Below are positions 35,801 through 47,486 of a stretch of DNA of 64,000 nucleotides, in pieces. The stretch's first letter is position 1, and the number at the start of each line of letters is the position of its first letter. The stretch is from Argentina anserina (lineage: Eukaryota; Streptophyta; Magnoliopsida; Rosales; Rosaceae): positions 20,212,001 to 20,276,000 of the forward strand of contig NC_065873.1 in assembly GCF_933775445.1 (NCBI RefSeq), written 5' to 3'. Made by a program: the position numbers and the translations under genes. Under the pieces are notes generated by a model that was not told the origin of the DNA, did no database searches, and saw only the letters and a program-made list of their open reading frames with translations.

Positions 35801-37176
35801 AGATGGGACAATAAGCCGATATAAAGCACGCCTAGTAGCAAAGGGATTCACTCAGACATATGACATAGACTATGATGAGACATTCGCACATGTTGCAAAA
35901 ATAAACACTATTCGGGTATTACTCTCTTTTGCTGCTAGCTTAAACTGGCCACTTAGACAGTTTGATGTTAAAAATTCATTCCCTCATGGAGAACTTACAG
36001 AGGAAGTGTACATGGATCTTCCGCCTGGATATATGACCGCTTCTCCGAGTAACTTTGTATGCAGATTGAGAAAGTCTTTGTATGGTCTTAAACAATCACC
36101 TCGTGCTCGATTTGGAAGATTCTCACAATTCATGAGGAAAATTGACTACAGACAGAGTAATTCAGACCACACATTATTTCTCAGTCATTAACAAGGGAAG
36201 GTAACAACCCTAATTATATATGTTGATGATATGGTAGTTACTGGGAATGATACTGTAGAGGTGGATAGATTACAGAAACAGCTAGCCACAGAGTTTGAGA
36301 TGAAGGACTTAGGTACACTCAAGTACTTCTTGGGTATTGAGGTAGCCCGGGAAAATGATGGTATCTATCTGTGTCAGCGGAAGTACATACTTGATCTACT
36401 AACAGAAACATGTATGTTGGATTGCAGTCCCATTGATACTCCTATTGAGCAGAATCATCGGTTAGCAGAGTATCCAGATCAAGTGCCGACTGATAAAACT
36501 CGTTACCAGAGGCTAGTTGGACGTCTGATTTATTTATCACATACTAGACCAAACGTTACATATGCAGTAAGTGTAGTGAGTCAGTTCATGCATAATCCCA
36601 GTGTGGACCACATGGATGCTGTTGTAAGAATTTTGAGGTACTTGAAGTCAGCTCCAGGAAGAGGAGTAATGTTTTCTAATCACAAAAATATTTTTGAAGT
36701 TTGTGGCTTCACAAATGCAGATTGGGCTGGAAATATTACAGATCGGAGATCCACATCAGGGTACTTTAACTTTGTTGGGGGTAATCTTGTTACATGGAAG
36801 AGTAAGAAACAAAAGGTGGTAGCTCGATCTAGTGCTGAAGCAGAGTACAGAGATATGGCTCAGGGAGTGCGAATTGTTATGGCTTAGAAACTTACTACAA
36901 GATTTGGGTATTAAGCCTAAATGTGCTATGCAGCTGTACTGTGACAACAAGGCAGCTATTGATATTTCACAGAATCATGTACAACATGATCGTACAAAAC
37001 ATGTGGAGGTTGATCGTCACTTTATAAAGAAGAAGATAGACGCGAAGATCATCAGTTTTCATTTTGTTCCTACAGAAGAGCAACTTGCCGATATGCTCAC
37101 AAAAGGAGTATGTAAGAAAGCTTTTTATGACTCACTTGGCAAGTTGGGCATGGTTGATATGTATGCGCCAACTTGA
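32822..37176 (+). pseudogene. copia gag-pol polyprotein, inactivated
   Basis: Order of domains: gag from about 32822 (copia gag core), zinc knuckle CSYCHDTNHARSTC near 33628, protease DSGASDHM near 33895, integrase zinc domain (HRRLGH then CETC) at 34305-34400, integrase core with DNGGGEY near 34675, reverse transcriptase from about 35640 with YVDDM near 36221, RNase H with SSAEAEYR near 36830 and CDNKAAI near 36940. Stops and frame breaks sit at about 32936, 33320, 34302, 34492, 35540, 36189 and 36850. Most stops replace Trp (TGG to TGA/TAG) or Gln (CAG/CAA to TAG/TAA), the outcome of C-to-T or G-to-A changes. Confidence 0.92.
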
Positions 37177-37183
37177 GGGGGAG

Positions 37184-37330
37184 TGTGAGCGTAAATCACG
37201 GGTAGTAGGTGAATGAGGAAATAGTGGAGGGAATCACGGGTAGTGGAGAACGTAGTGGAGAACACTTTTATATGTGTATATATAGATGATTATTGTGTAA
37301 TAATATCAATAAGCAAGATTAATTTCCTCT
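37184..37330 (+). repeat. 3' LTR of the copia element
   Basis: Matches the 5' LTR with few substitutions, plus an extra GTAGTGGAGAAC copy near 37250. Confidence 0.92.
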
Positions 37331-40114
37331 GACCGAAAACTAGAAATGTATGTTAATAGTTATCAGGTTTTGCTTTGTGTAGGGTTGTAGAGCTTCCCAT
37401 GGATAATGTATGTGTGTTAACGTCTTTGAGATATTATGTAATGCTAGTTATTTCTAGTTGTTTTTCAACCCGAATGAATAAGACTAAAGACCTGAAACTA
37501 CAGTGAGGAACTAGCATTTTTGGATTCGTGCTTCATAACGTGAGGCTACTTTGATGCGCAAATCAGAGTGGGATCTTAATGTTAACCTCGTCAACTACTT
37601 CCGGTCTAGCTATTAGTTTCAAGAAACAAACCAGCTCACTGAAGAGGTAAAAAAAAAAAGATAAAAAAAAGGGAAGGAACATATATATAGAACTATGCAA
37701 ATCTTTTAATTGGCATAGATAGCTAACAATCGTGTGTTCAAAATGAAAAATAGGCTCTTTGGCAGGGGTAGAATATCGGATTATAATCGGGCTGAATTGC
37801 TGAAAGGTGAAAACTATGTCTTGGCTGCATTTGGTTAAATTTTTCAGAAAACCACAAGGCATGCATCGTTCCTGAAGTTTCAAGTATTCACTCTCCGGCG
37901 TCCAAATGTTTGTATCCATGAAGAATAGCATTTTCCACGTTCTCCAATCCATAACACTCGAGAAACCAAACTGAGAGTTTCCATGGTAAATATTTTTGTT
38001 GTATTCATTTGTTTTTGTAGTAACTTATTTGTGGACAAACAAATTTACACAGATCTCAAAAGATTTGTATCGGAGCTAAAGGGAACTTGAGGTGTGGCTA
38101 GCTCACTCCACAGTAGACTGGACAGCGGGATGATCCGGCTAGTCTGATAAGAGTTTCGATCGATCTCTAGCGCGCGAACATCATGGCTTGGTTGGCCAAC
38201 AAGTTCCACCAAATCAACAAGGCCCAGAAGTAATATATACAGATACAGCTATATATGACTGAGATGCTGTGCTCTATATCTTTAATTCTTTATAATCCAA
38301 TATATTGTCTGCAATACTGATCTTCTTGTGTCCCTCCCTATCGAATCTTACACGAGCACTAGTCAGTGATCGAAACACTTGATTTTCTTTGCACAAAATT
38401 ATTGAGTTGCATGTGGAGGATTGTCTCGTGTAGCCTATTGGCTTATATATATATATAACATGTTCTGGTTTCCTTGCATCTGCACCAAGGTATATGTTAT
38501 CTAATTAATCAACACAAGTACTTCGAGACCACTTACGTACTGGAACACACAGTCTCGTTCACACGGTCAGTAGCTGATCGTGGAATTTATGTTAAATTAT
38601 CATTTGATATAAATTCAAGGTTTGAAAACAAAATAACTCAATTTAAAAAATATTCTCCTCACTTTTGTATTTACATTCAATGGTGGTTGAACATGAATTT
38701 CACGGTCAGCTACTGACCGTTTGAACGAAATTGCTGGAACACAAGTTAATTCCAACTGTTTTTTCAAGGAATGGAAGGACGTACACAACGTTTTTCATTT
38801 TATCCAATAACATTAAAAATTGATCACCCTCTTATTTTCTTAAGTAATTAAAGACTTAATAATTTGATTGATCGTACTGAAATTTGCTGTAACCAGAAGT
38901 GGATTAATTGAATTTGCAAATAAATAATAATGAAGGTACGATCACTTGCGAATTGGTTATGAATAATACAGCATTAGTAATGAAAGTCTAAAGCCAAAAT
39001 AATTAGATATATAGATCCAAGTTTTGAATAGATAGATATATTAATTTTATGTATGCATGGAGGACTCATGAATGTGATCTGTCTGATCATTTACGTACAC
39101 CCAGATATTCCCAGAGAGAGACGATGTAGATTTTTCAACACCACTGGCTTTTTTTTTCTCTTCGAAGAAGTCATATATTACGTACTGGTTTCTTGCTCTC
39201 TCAGGCATTGCAATGGACGTGTCCTCACTAAAATTAAAAAGTGCCTCCATCTTTCAGATCCAACTTTTATAGCTCTTCATGGATCTGTCATATACTAGCT
39301 ACTCTTCTCCTTCTTAATTCGTACGTTTACCATTATTTTTCTTGGGGTCTTTTATCTGGTCCTTAAGATAACTACGAAGAAAATGAACTTGGATTTGACA
39401 AGTGAATAAGCAAGCCGTGTATGGTGAAGATGTACGTATAGATATTCGTTGCTTGTTAGTGAAACAAATTTATTTGGCACCAAGCCGCTTCGAGCACAAG
39501 ACTCATTGACGACCACATGAGTTAAGCATATAAGGTGACATGCCACCTCATGTAGACACTAAAATAAAAAAATAAAATACAGAATTGAGACCCACTACAC
39601 TACACTCTCCCGAAGAGATGATCATTATTTGAGAAAACAAAACAAAATAACATGTTTGTGCCAAATGACCCAAACCCAACTACAATGACCCAAGCTCAGA
39701 CCCATAGGGCCCAGACCCTCCTCCATTATCGTAAGAGATCCGCCGGCCAAAGAACTAGCCGGCCGCTTCCACTTCCAATCATAGCCTTGATCCCCAGCCG
39801 CCAACTCGAGGCGCCACCATCAGTGGCAGATCTCTTTGGAGGCCAGAGAGGGCCACGGCCCCTCCTGCGACAATTAATTCTCCCCTTAATTAGGTTTTAA
39901 TTACACAGTTAGTGATATGTTTAGTATAAATTGCCCCTCCAGCAAAAAAATTGGCCACTCCGAGATTGTTTTTCAGATTCCGCCACTGGCCACCATAGAG
40001 CCACCCAAACAAAACAGCAATGGACGTAAGGCACCCAAGCAGACAAGTTCCTCACAAGCAACAAAGCAACTCGATCAGACCCGGATCCGCAGATTCAGAC
40101 AACCTAGGATCACC
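37331..40114. other. former LEA 3' flank and intergenic DNA
   Basis: The first ~170 bases are probably the displaced 3'UTR of the LEA pseudogene. The rest has no supported gene. A patch at about 39650-39900 is GC-richer and looks like decayed coding or repeat sequence; nothing recognised. Confidence 0.45.
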
Positions 40115-40119
40115 ACGCT

Positions 40120-41637
40120 TTATGAACCGTTTTAAGGCCATTAATAAAACCCTGTAGAAGATAGTACAGTGTAAGTAAGGGTACCGTTATAGGCCGGGGA
40201 TTGAGGGTACTCTGCAAGATAGAGTATTAGAAAAATAATAATTATTTACCGATATTCACATATTTACAAGAGGTAAATTGTTTGAGAGATGTGTTTATTT
40301 CTAAATTCCTACGAAAACAAAATATACTTATGTACAAGTGACCATCCTTATTGCACACACACATATGATAACACAAAACAATATTACGCTATCTCAATCC
40401 TAGCAACCTAAATATGCAAGTTTAACGTTGAATCAACTCCTTAGATAAAGACAGCCAACGCAGCCAAGTAATTATCTAAATGCTTCTAAACCCTCCTAAA
40501 TATCAGCCGACGCAGCCAAGATACAAAGAATATTTCATATAAAAACAGCCGACGCAGCTAAGTAATTACATGAATCATTAAGCACGAAGAATATAAAGTC
40601 GAACATACTAATACAAGAGTATAGCCGACGCAGCCCAATACCCCATATTAATATGCAATCTATGATTTCCCTACCCACTTATGTTAACCAACGCAGTCCA
40701 AACACAAGCAAGGTACATATGTATGAAGAACAAGAATCATAGATCTAAAACCGATAAACAAGCATGAATCAAATAGCTAGAACATCATATGATAATGTAA
40801 GAACAATAAATCACACATAAACATAGACTAATAATCAAAATAAAACAGGAAGAAGGAGAATAAGATGATGAACAACATAAAGATTGAATTAAAATAAAAA
40901 GAAGAATTCATAGAGTTACACTTTTTGTTCGTCGAAACTCCGAGCACAACTACTATGATCACACAAGAGGGAAATCACTAAGGACAAATAAAAACCTAAA
41001 CTATTATGAAGTAGAGAAAGAGGGGCAGGAGATAGAGAACTGGTGCGGCAAAAGGAGATCCCTAAATTCATCTATTAAGTCTCCTATATATAGGGAAGAA
41101 ACTCTATAAAATTAAGCTAATCTTGGCCCTTCTTTTTTATGATGATAAACTGATCCAAGAGCATCAAATAACTCAACTTTCTATCCATAATATATGCTCA
41201 GAAAAACCCTAATAAAAGTCCAATTCGGCTGACACCCTATTTCATTCCTTAACTAGGATTGCTTCCTCTTTTCATTCTCGGACAGTTTGTCCTTTACTTA
41301 GTAAATCAAGCATAACTTCCTCCAGAAATATGAGATTGCTGCGATTCCAACGGCTATGAAAACTAGACTCATAGGGCTTTTCATCCATATATTATGCATA
41401 ATTTTCCTCCATAACGTTTGTCTGCTATGATCCGTTGAAGTTGACTGTTCTGCAAAGGCAAAATCCTGATTCCGGGTTTTATTGCTTGTTTTGATCCTTT
41501 CAACACATCTTTTTTCATGTTTTGCTCCAATAAATCTAAAAACAGTAAACTAAGTTAAAATCAACATTATTAAGTGAATAACTAAACTAAATGAGAGAAA
41601 TAATATATTAAGAACGTTGCATTATATGCTCCTATCA
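40120..41637 (-). repeat. left copy of the LARD LTR (3' LTR in element sense)
   Basis: Contains five spaced copies of an AGCCGACGCAGCCAAG-like motif at about 40452, 40504, 40546, 40622 and 40686, also present in the other LTR. Confidence 0.88.
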
Positions 41638-43721
41638 AATTCCCCCACACTTAATCGTTGCTAGTCTCTTAGCAATGTCAAACAAAAAGACTCAACTAAC
41701 TACAAGACTCAACACACAAAACTCTAATGCCCTTAACACTTGTCTCAGTAATCTGTACTCTCATGGCATCAAGAATAATACTCAACTGAAATAAACAAGT
41801 AGAATTCGAAGGTTAATTAACATGTAGATCTCATAGAACAAGTAAGACATGGTAGAACAATGGTGATATTAAGCTCAACATGTTTCAAACAAATTCAAAT
41901 TCATTCCTCACAAGGTATGCACTTTTATTTTCTCTCAGAATCATGGCTCATGCTTAAAAGCTTTTCACACACATAATCATATATTTGAAAAACATAGTGA
42001 TACTAATTTAGAAACCTCATGAAGGATACCAATCACATGCACAAATGTACCAAAAACCATATGCTTACTCTTCCGACAATCTCCACAGATCAAGAACTAC
42101 TCATTTTAAGAATCATGCGGATCTTTATAAAAGGTTGTAAAAAAGGCTTAGCTAAGGGTATATATTTTTATTAAGGAATCACTAAGGTTATCTTAAAGAC
42201 TTAGCAGAGGACAAACATACTCCCTTATGTCGCCAAACACCATTAAAGGCCAGATGTCATCTTATTGGGCCCAAGCTTCATTCTAACCATGTGAAAACGG
42301 ACAAAGGCTATAGTAGAACAATTTTGAGCCTTCAATAATAAACACAATTCCACATTAACTACTTATCTTTTTCTTTTGCCAAAATCTATTCCTTTATTTT
42401 TTCTTTTTTTCTTTCTCCTTTTGATCACAAGTTTTCTATTTTTTCTTTTTTTTTTCATCATCATTTTTTTCTCGGCACACGCATATATCATCCCCCCATA
42501 CTTAATTCACATCATCACTCCATATCAAAACCAAAATCAAGCTCTGCCAAGCCTCGAGGACAAGGGTAGAGATATAACTATACTAAGCAAGGTAGTAACA
42601 TATTGGTGATGAAAGAAAAGGCTTAACGTAGGCACAATGAGGTTAACTAAGGTGTCCCAAGCCGGGCTCAAATAGGATACATGGCCGTTTGGAATAAAGT
42701 GGTGGTAATCCTAGAAAGATCCAACAATCCCTTTCGAAATCAGAGCATATTATGATATAAAGTCTCAACCATCAACATGAGTAAGTTCTATTATATTCTA
42801 GAGTCCATTAAAGAGCTATGACATGTAAATTGATGAAGTAGAAAGATAATGAGGTTACAATGATTATAGCCAGGGAAAGAGAGATTGAGCACTCAGAATA
42901 AAAGCACATATGTAGCTCAAATACTCACATGGGGCTAATATGAATCAAACTCGTTTTAACATGCTCATTCTGTACCAATGTTACAATTCCTCATCTACTA
43001 CAAGTTCTTATAATTTCCACCAACATTTCAAAAAGTCCAACTAAGATGTCAAGCATGAGTTATTGGGAGAAAAAAAAGAAGTAAAAACTAGCTTAAAAAC
43101 CAATCCAATATATTGTCAAATCTTATGTCTAAGTTCGTTTTAATTTCTAAACTCAAAAATCTTACAAAGTATACATAATTTACAAATACAGAAAAACAAA
43201 TCTTCAAAAGGGTAAAAGTACAAGTTTGAAATTTGAATTAAAGTTCCAAAAGTCACAGTAAGTTCAAACTTTAATTACATGACACAGAAACCTTAACTAA
43301 GTTAGAAATCAAACATGTGCACATGTTAGCACGTTAGGATAATTAGGATGGACCTGAGATACGTTAGCAAGTTAGGAAGTATATGACATATGTTAATTAG
43401 TATGTCAAGTCAGAGATATCACAAAGTCATTCAGCCTACAATTAAGATTCTAAGTACCATAATATGTACGCGTCAGTAGTTAATTAACAAACATCAATTT
43501 TTTTTTTTTTTTTTAGGGTTAAGAACATAAACATCACAAAACTTTTCATGCTAAAGCAACGTTGCATATGATCATGGACCTTCACAAATAGCAATCGAGC
43601 ACACAATGTTTCTGGTAAAGAATACTAAGAATTATATTTACAATAATCTATACAATATATTCACAACAAATTAACGCAAAATCAAGCAAAGGATTTTTCA
43701 ATCCCCGGCGACGGCGCCATT
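41638..43721 (-). other. LARD internal region, non-coding
   Basis: The only sizeable frame, a T-rich plus-strand one at 42376-42609, is Phe/Leu low complexity opposite the element sense and is not a gene. A 15-T tract lies near 43500. Confidence 0.8.
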
Positions 43722-45232
43722 TGATGAACCGTTTTAAGGCCATTAATAAAACCCTGTAGAAGATAGTATAGTGTAAGTAAGGTTATCGTTATAGGCCGGG
43801 GATTGAGGGTACTCTGCAAAATAGAGCATTAGAAAAATAATAATTATTTACCGATATTCACATATTTACAAGAGATAAATTGTTTGAGAGATGTGTTTAT
43901 TTCTAAATTCCTACGAAAACAAAATATACTTATGTACAAGTGACCATCCTTATTGCACACACACATATGTAAACACAAAACAATATTACGCTATCTCAAT
44001 CCTAGCAACCTAAACATGCAAGTTTAACGTTGAATCAACTCCTTAGATAAAGACAGCCAACGCAACCAAGTAATTATTTAAATGCTTCTAAACCCTCCTA
44101 AATATCAGCCGACGCAGCCAAGATACAAAGAATATTTCATATAAAAACAGCCGACGCAGCTAAGTAATTACATGAATCATTAAGCACGAAGAATATAAAG
44201 TCGAACATACTAATACAAGAGTATAGCCGACGCAGCCCAATACCCCATATTAATATGCAATCTATGATTTTCCTACTCACTTATGTTAACCAACGCAGTC
44301 CAAACACAAGCAAGGTACATATGTATGAAGAACAAGAATCATAGATCTAAAACCGATAAACAAGCATGAATCAAATAGCTAGAACATCATATAATAACGT
44401 AAGAACAATAAATCACACATAAACATAGACTAATAATCAAAATAAAACAGGAAGATGGAGAATAAGATGATGAACAACATAAAGATTTAAAATAAAAAGA
44501 AGAATTCATAGAGTTACACTTTTTGTTCGTCGAAACTCCGAGCACAACTACTATGATCACACAAGAGGGAAATCTAAGGACAAATAAAAACCTAAACTAT
44601 TATGAAGTAGAGAAAGAGGGGCAGGAGATGGAGAACTGGTGTGGCAAAAAGAGATCCCTAAATTCATCTATTAAGTCTCCTATATATAGGGAAGAAACCC
44701 TATAAAATTAAGCTAATCTTGGCCCTTCTTTTTTATGATGATAAACTGATCCAAGGGCATCAAATAACTCAACTTTCTATCCATAATATATGCTCAGAAA
44801 AACCCTAATAAAAGTCCAATTCGGCTGACACCTTATTTCCTTCCTTAACTAGGATTGCTTCATCTTTTCATTCTCGGACAGTTTGTCCTTTACTTAGTAA
44901 ATCAAGCATAACTTCCTCCAGAAATATGAGATTGCTGCGATTCCAACGGCTATGAAAACTAGACTCATAGGGCTTTTCATCCATATATTATGCATAATTT
45001 TCCTCCATATCGTTTGTCCGCTATGATCCGTCGAAGTTGACTGTTCTGCAAAGGCAAAATCCTGATTCCGGGTTTTATTACTTGTTTTGATCATTTCAAC
45101 ACATCTTTTTCTTGTTTTGCTCCAATAAACCTAAAAACAGTAAACTAAGTTAAAATCAACATTATTAAGTAAATAACTAAACTAAATGAGAGAGATAATA
45201 TATTAAGAACGTCGCATTATATGCTCCTATCA
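43722..45232 (-). repeat. right copy of the LARD LTR (5' LTR in element sense)
   Basis: Starts TGATGAACCG and ends GCTCCTATCA. Nearly identical along its full length to 40120-41637. Confidence 0.88.
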
Positions 45233-45237
45233 ACGCT

Positions 45238-46473
45238 TCCCCATCCCACACCACCACACCAGACCCCATCCCACGCTGAAGCTGACTCATTTAGCAACCC
45301 TGCACAGCCACCATAGCATCGCTGTCGCACACCAACACCAAAAGATCAATAAATAAACCCACGACAAACCACTCCAAAACCAGCGAACCTCTTCTGATCA
45401 TCCACCAACAAATCCACCCAAGCGAAGTCACAAACTGACCCATCGAGACTGCCGTCCGACGGTAGAGCCAAGAGACGCGCCGTCGGAAACGATTTTACCA
45501 AAATCCTAGTCAATTCTGTATTTGCGGAGCAGTTTTTTTTTTTTTTTGCATAATATATTTGACTTGGACAGATAAATAATGGGGTTTGGATGTTGATGAG
45601 TAACAGAAATGATCGATGGATCGGAGTATGTTTCGATCCTGATAGTGATGAAGAAGAAGTTGAAGCAATCTGTTAGTTGACTCTTTGGCTCCCTCTATCA
45701 AATCCCAACTATGCATAACTAGAATGATTATAAGCACCCCACCATGTGCATGGTCTGCCTAAATTCGATTTCGAGGCTTGTATTTAGTTGAACCATCCTT
45801 GTAACGTACGTCCCCACGACCATGCCCAATTTACTCACCTAATATCCCCAAAGCCCTCACCTTCACTCGTATGTGGCGTATAGTATTTTCTCATATTTAT
45901 TTTACTACACCACATAAGAAAAACACCAAGGATTTGCTTCTTAATTCTAAGTAAAAAACTAGTTTAATTAGTTCAGTTCAGGAGAGAGACAAATACAGAA
46001 ATCATGGAATAGAGAAATTTTACCAGAATTGTGGGGACCTCGTTTTAGGACTGGTCTTAATTTGAAGATCTATCCCCTTGACACCTTGTATATAGGATAA
46101 TCATAACCACTGATCCATCACTTTCTTTCTTTCATTTGCGTTTAGTTTAGAGAATCTACCCTTGTTCTACATGTGCAAGTTTATAAGGGGTACCTGTGTG
46201 AAGGATCCTCTCCTGCATGCAATATGAACTTGAAATATACATGTAAAGCTCCAGTTCATGACACATTTACATGATGGAGTTTATTGAAATTTAAAAACAA
46301 AAATAATATTCATTTTTTCAAGAAATGAAACTGAGTATAAAAGATGGACATAAGAAATAGTAAGAGAGGATGTTTTGTATTTTTTATTTTTATTTTATCA
46401 AGTAGTAAGAGAGGATGTTGAATTTGCTTCGTGCGTAATTCTGATCTGTTGGTGGATGTGTTTGAACATTGAA
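45238..46473. other. intergenic, no gene seen
   Basis: Pro/Ser-like low-complexity sequence immediately after the LARD (45238-45500) matches in composition the stretch before it (39650-40114), as expected for one locus split by the insertion. The remainder is AT-rich without a supported gene. Confidence 0.45.
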
Positions 46474-46478
46474 CACAC

Positions 46479-47481
46479 TGTAGACACATGAAATTTAATG
46501 AAATAAATTATCTTCGTTAAATGATTAAATTGACCAAGAGCCTGACAAAATTGCACACGTGGCCCAAAAGTCAACAAAGCTGGTGCGGATCCGAATAAGA
46601 CTAGTGTCAGCACATAAATGGATGATCGTAATTGAAGCTACGTAATTCAGACGTAAATCGAAAAATTGAATGTCATTGACGATTCGAAATGGTAATCAGA
46701 CATTTGATTAAATTAATAAATTCTTTAACGGTTATAATTAAGTCAATTATTTTCTGTTTAATTTAGTTATGAGAATAACTAATTTTAAATTAATCAGAAA
46801 ATACATATTGATTTAATTATACAATTAAAGAAATTTATTATTTTAGTGTCATTAAATATTCTACAAAATAGAAACCTTAACACTATAAATACTCATTTCA
46901 ACATGAAGAAAAGGGACTGGAGAAGAAGAGAGAAAATCACTTGAGCAAGATCACTCTCGACAAATCCCGAAGTCTCTTAAGTCCACGAAGATCGTCAAAT
47001 CCACGAAGAATCATCAAGCGGCCAAATCGCTCGTTCCTCATCAAATTCAAATCCAAACTCAAGTCCACGAAGAATAATCAAGCGGTCAAATCGCTCGTTC
47101 TTTATTAAATCCAAATCCAAACTCAAGTTCACGAAGAATCATCAAGCGACCAAATCGCTCGTTCTTCATCAAATCCAAATCCAAACTTAAGTCCACGAAG
47201 AATCATCAAGCGGTCAAATCGCTCGTTCTTCATCAAATCCAAACTCAAATCCACGAAGAATTATCAAACGGCCAAATCACTCGTTCTTTATCAAATCCAA
47301 ATCCAAATCAAACTCAAATTCTCAAGATCAAGTGCACGTTACCCTTGAGCCAAGTCATATACGGAGATAGAATCAGAAGAGTTCACAAAGATTGTAACCC
47401 CGCGCTTGATATTCAATAAATTACATTTTATTTGTACACGTGTCTGCATTCTCTAATTGGTTTTCAGATTCGCGTTCTACA
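46479..47481 (+). mobile_element. solo LTR (1003 bp), TSD CACAC
   Basis: Begins TGTAGACACATG and ends GCGTTCTACA (TGTAGA/TCTACA inverted ends), flanked by CACAC at 46474-46478 and 47482-47486. A TATA-like ACTATAAATAC lies near 46881, and a late AATAAATTAC signal near 47416, as in a promoter-to-polyadenylation LTR. A 64-bp tandem repeat fills the segment between. No coding domain adjoins it. Confidence 0.85.
47001..47322 (+). repeat. 64-bp tandem repeat, five copies, inside the solo LTR
   Basis: Copies start at about 47001, 47065, 47129, 47193 and 47251 with the core CCACGAAGAATCATCAAGCG and a CGCTCGTTCTTCATC block. The fourth copy has lost about 6 bp. The array lies downstream of the LTR TATA signal, so it would be transcribed. 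Confidence 0.9.
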
Positions 47482-47486
47482 CACAC

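Larger units (their letters stand above)
31929..37330 (+). mobile_element. Ty1/copia LTR retrotransposon, complete but decayed, TSD GACCG
   Basis: Full structure: 5' LTR 31929-32062, primer site TGGCATCAGAGCC at 32063 (initiator Met tRNA type), long GC-rich leader, gag-pol, polypurine tract TTGAGGGGGAG, 3' LTR 37184-37330, and GACCG on both sides (31924-31928, 37331-37335). The LTRs are very short for copia (134 and 147 bp); the size difference comes largely from a 12-13-bp duplication (GTAGTGGAGAAC) in the 3' copy. Domain order protease-integrase-RT-RNase H shows Ty1/copia. It landed about 20 bp past the stop codon of the LEA pseudogene. Confidence 0.95.
40120..45232 (-). mobile_element. LARD-type non-coding LTR retrotransposon (5.1 kb), TSD ACGCT
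   Basis: Two ~1.5-kb direct repeats (40120-41637 and 43722-45232) flank a 2.08-kb interior and are themselves flanked by ACGCT (40115-40119, 45233-45237). LTR ends are TGAT...ATCA; the outer left end has mutated to TTAT. Orientation is minus: next to the right-hand LTR the complement reads TGGCGCCGTCGCCGGGGAT (43719 down to 43701), a primer site like that of plant Ty3/gypsy Tat/Athila-type elements, and next to the left-hand LTR the complement reads AAGTGTGGGGGAATT, a polypurine tract. No gag or pol remains, so it is non-autonomous. About ten differences in the first 350 LTR bases suggest moderate age. Confidence 0.88.

Noticed and set aside
40452..40702. Spaced 17-bp motifs as a CRISPR-like array.
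   Set aside because: The window is eukaryotic, spacing is irregular, the copies are diverged and the array lies inside an LTR.
42376..42609. Hydrophobic 77-codon frame that looks like a membrane protein.
   Set aside because: It is a T-rich tract inside a non-coding LTR element, on the strand opposite the element sense.
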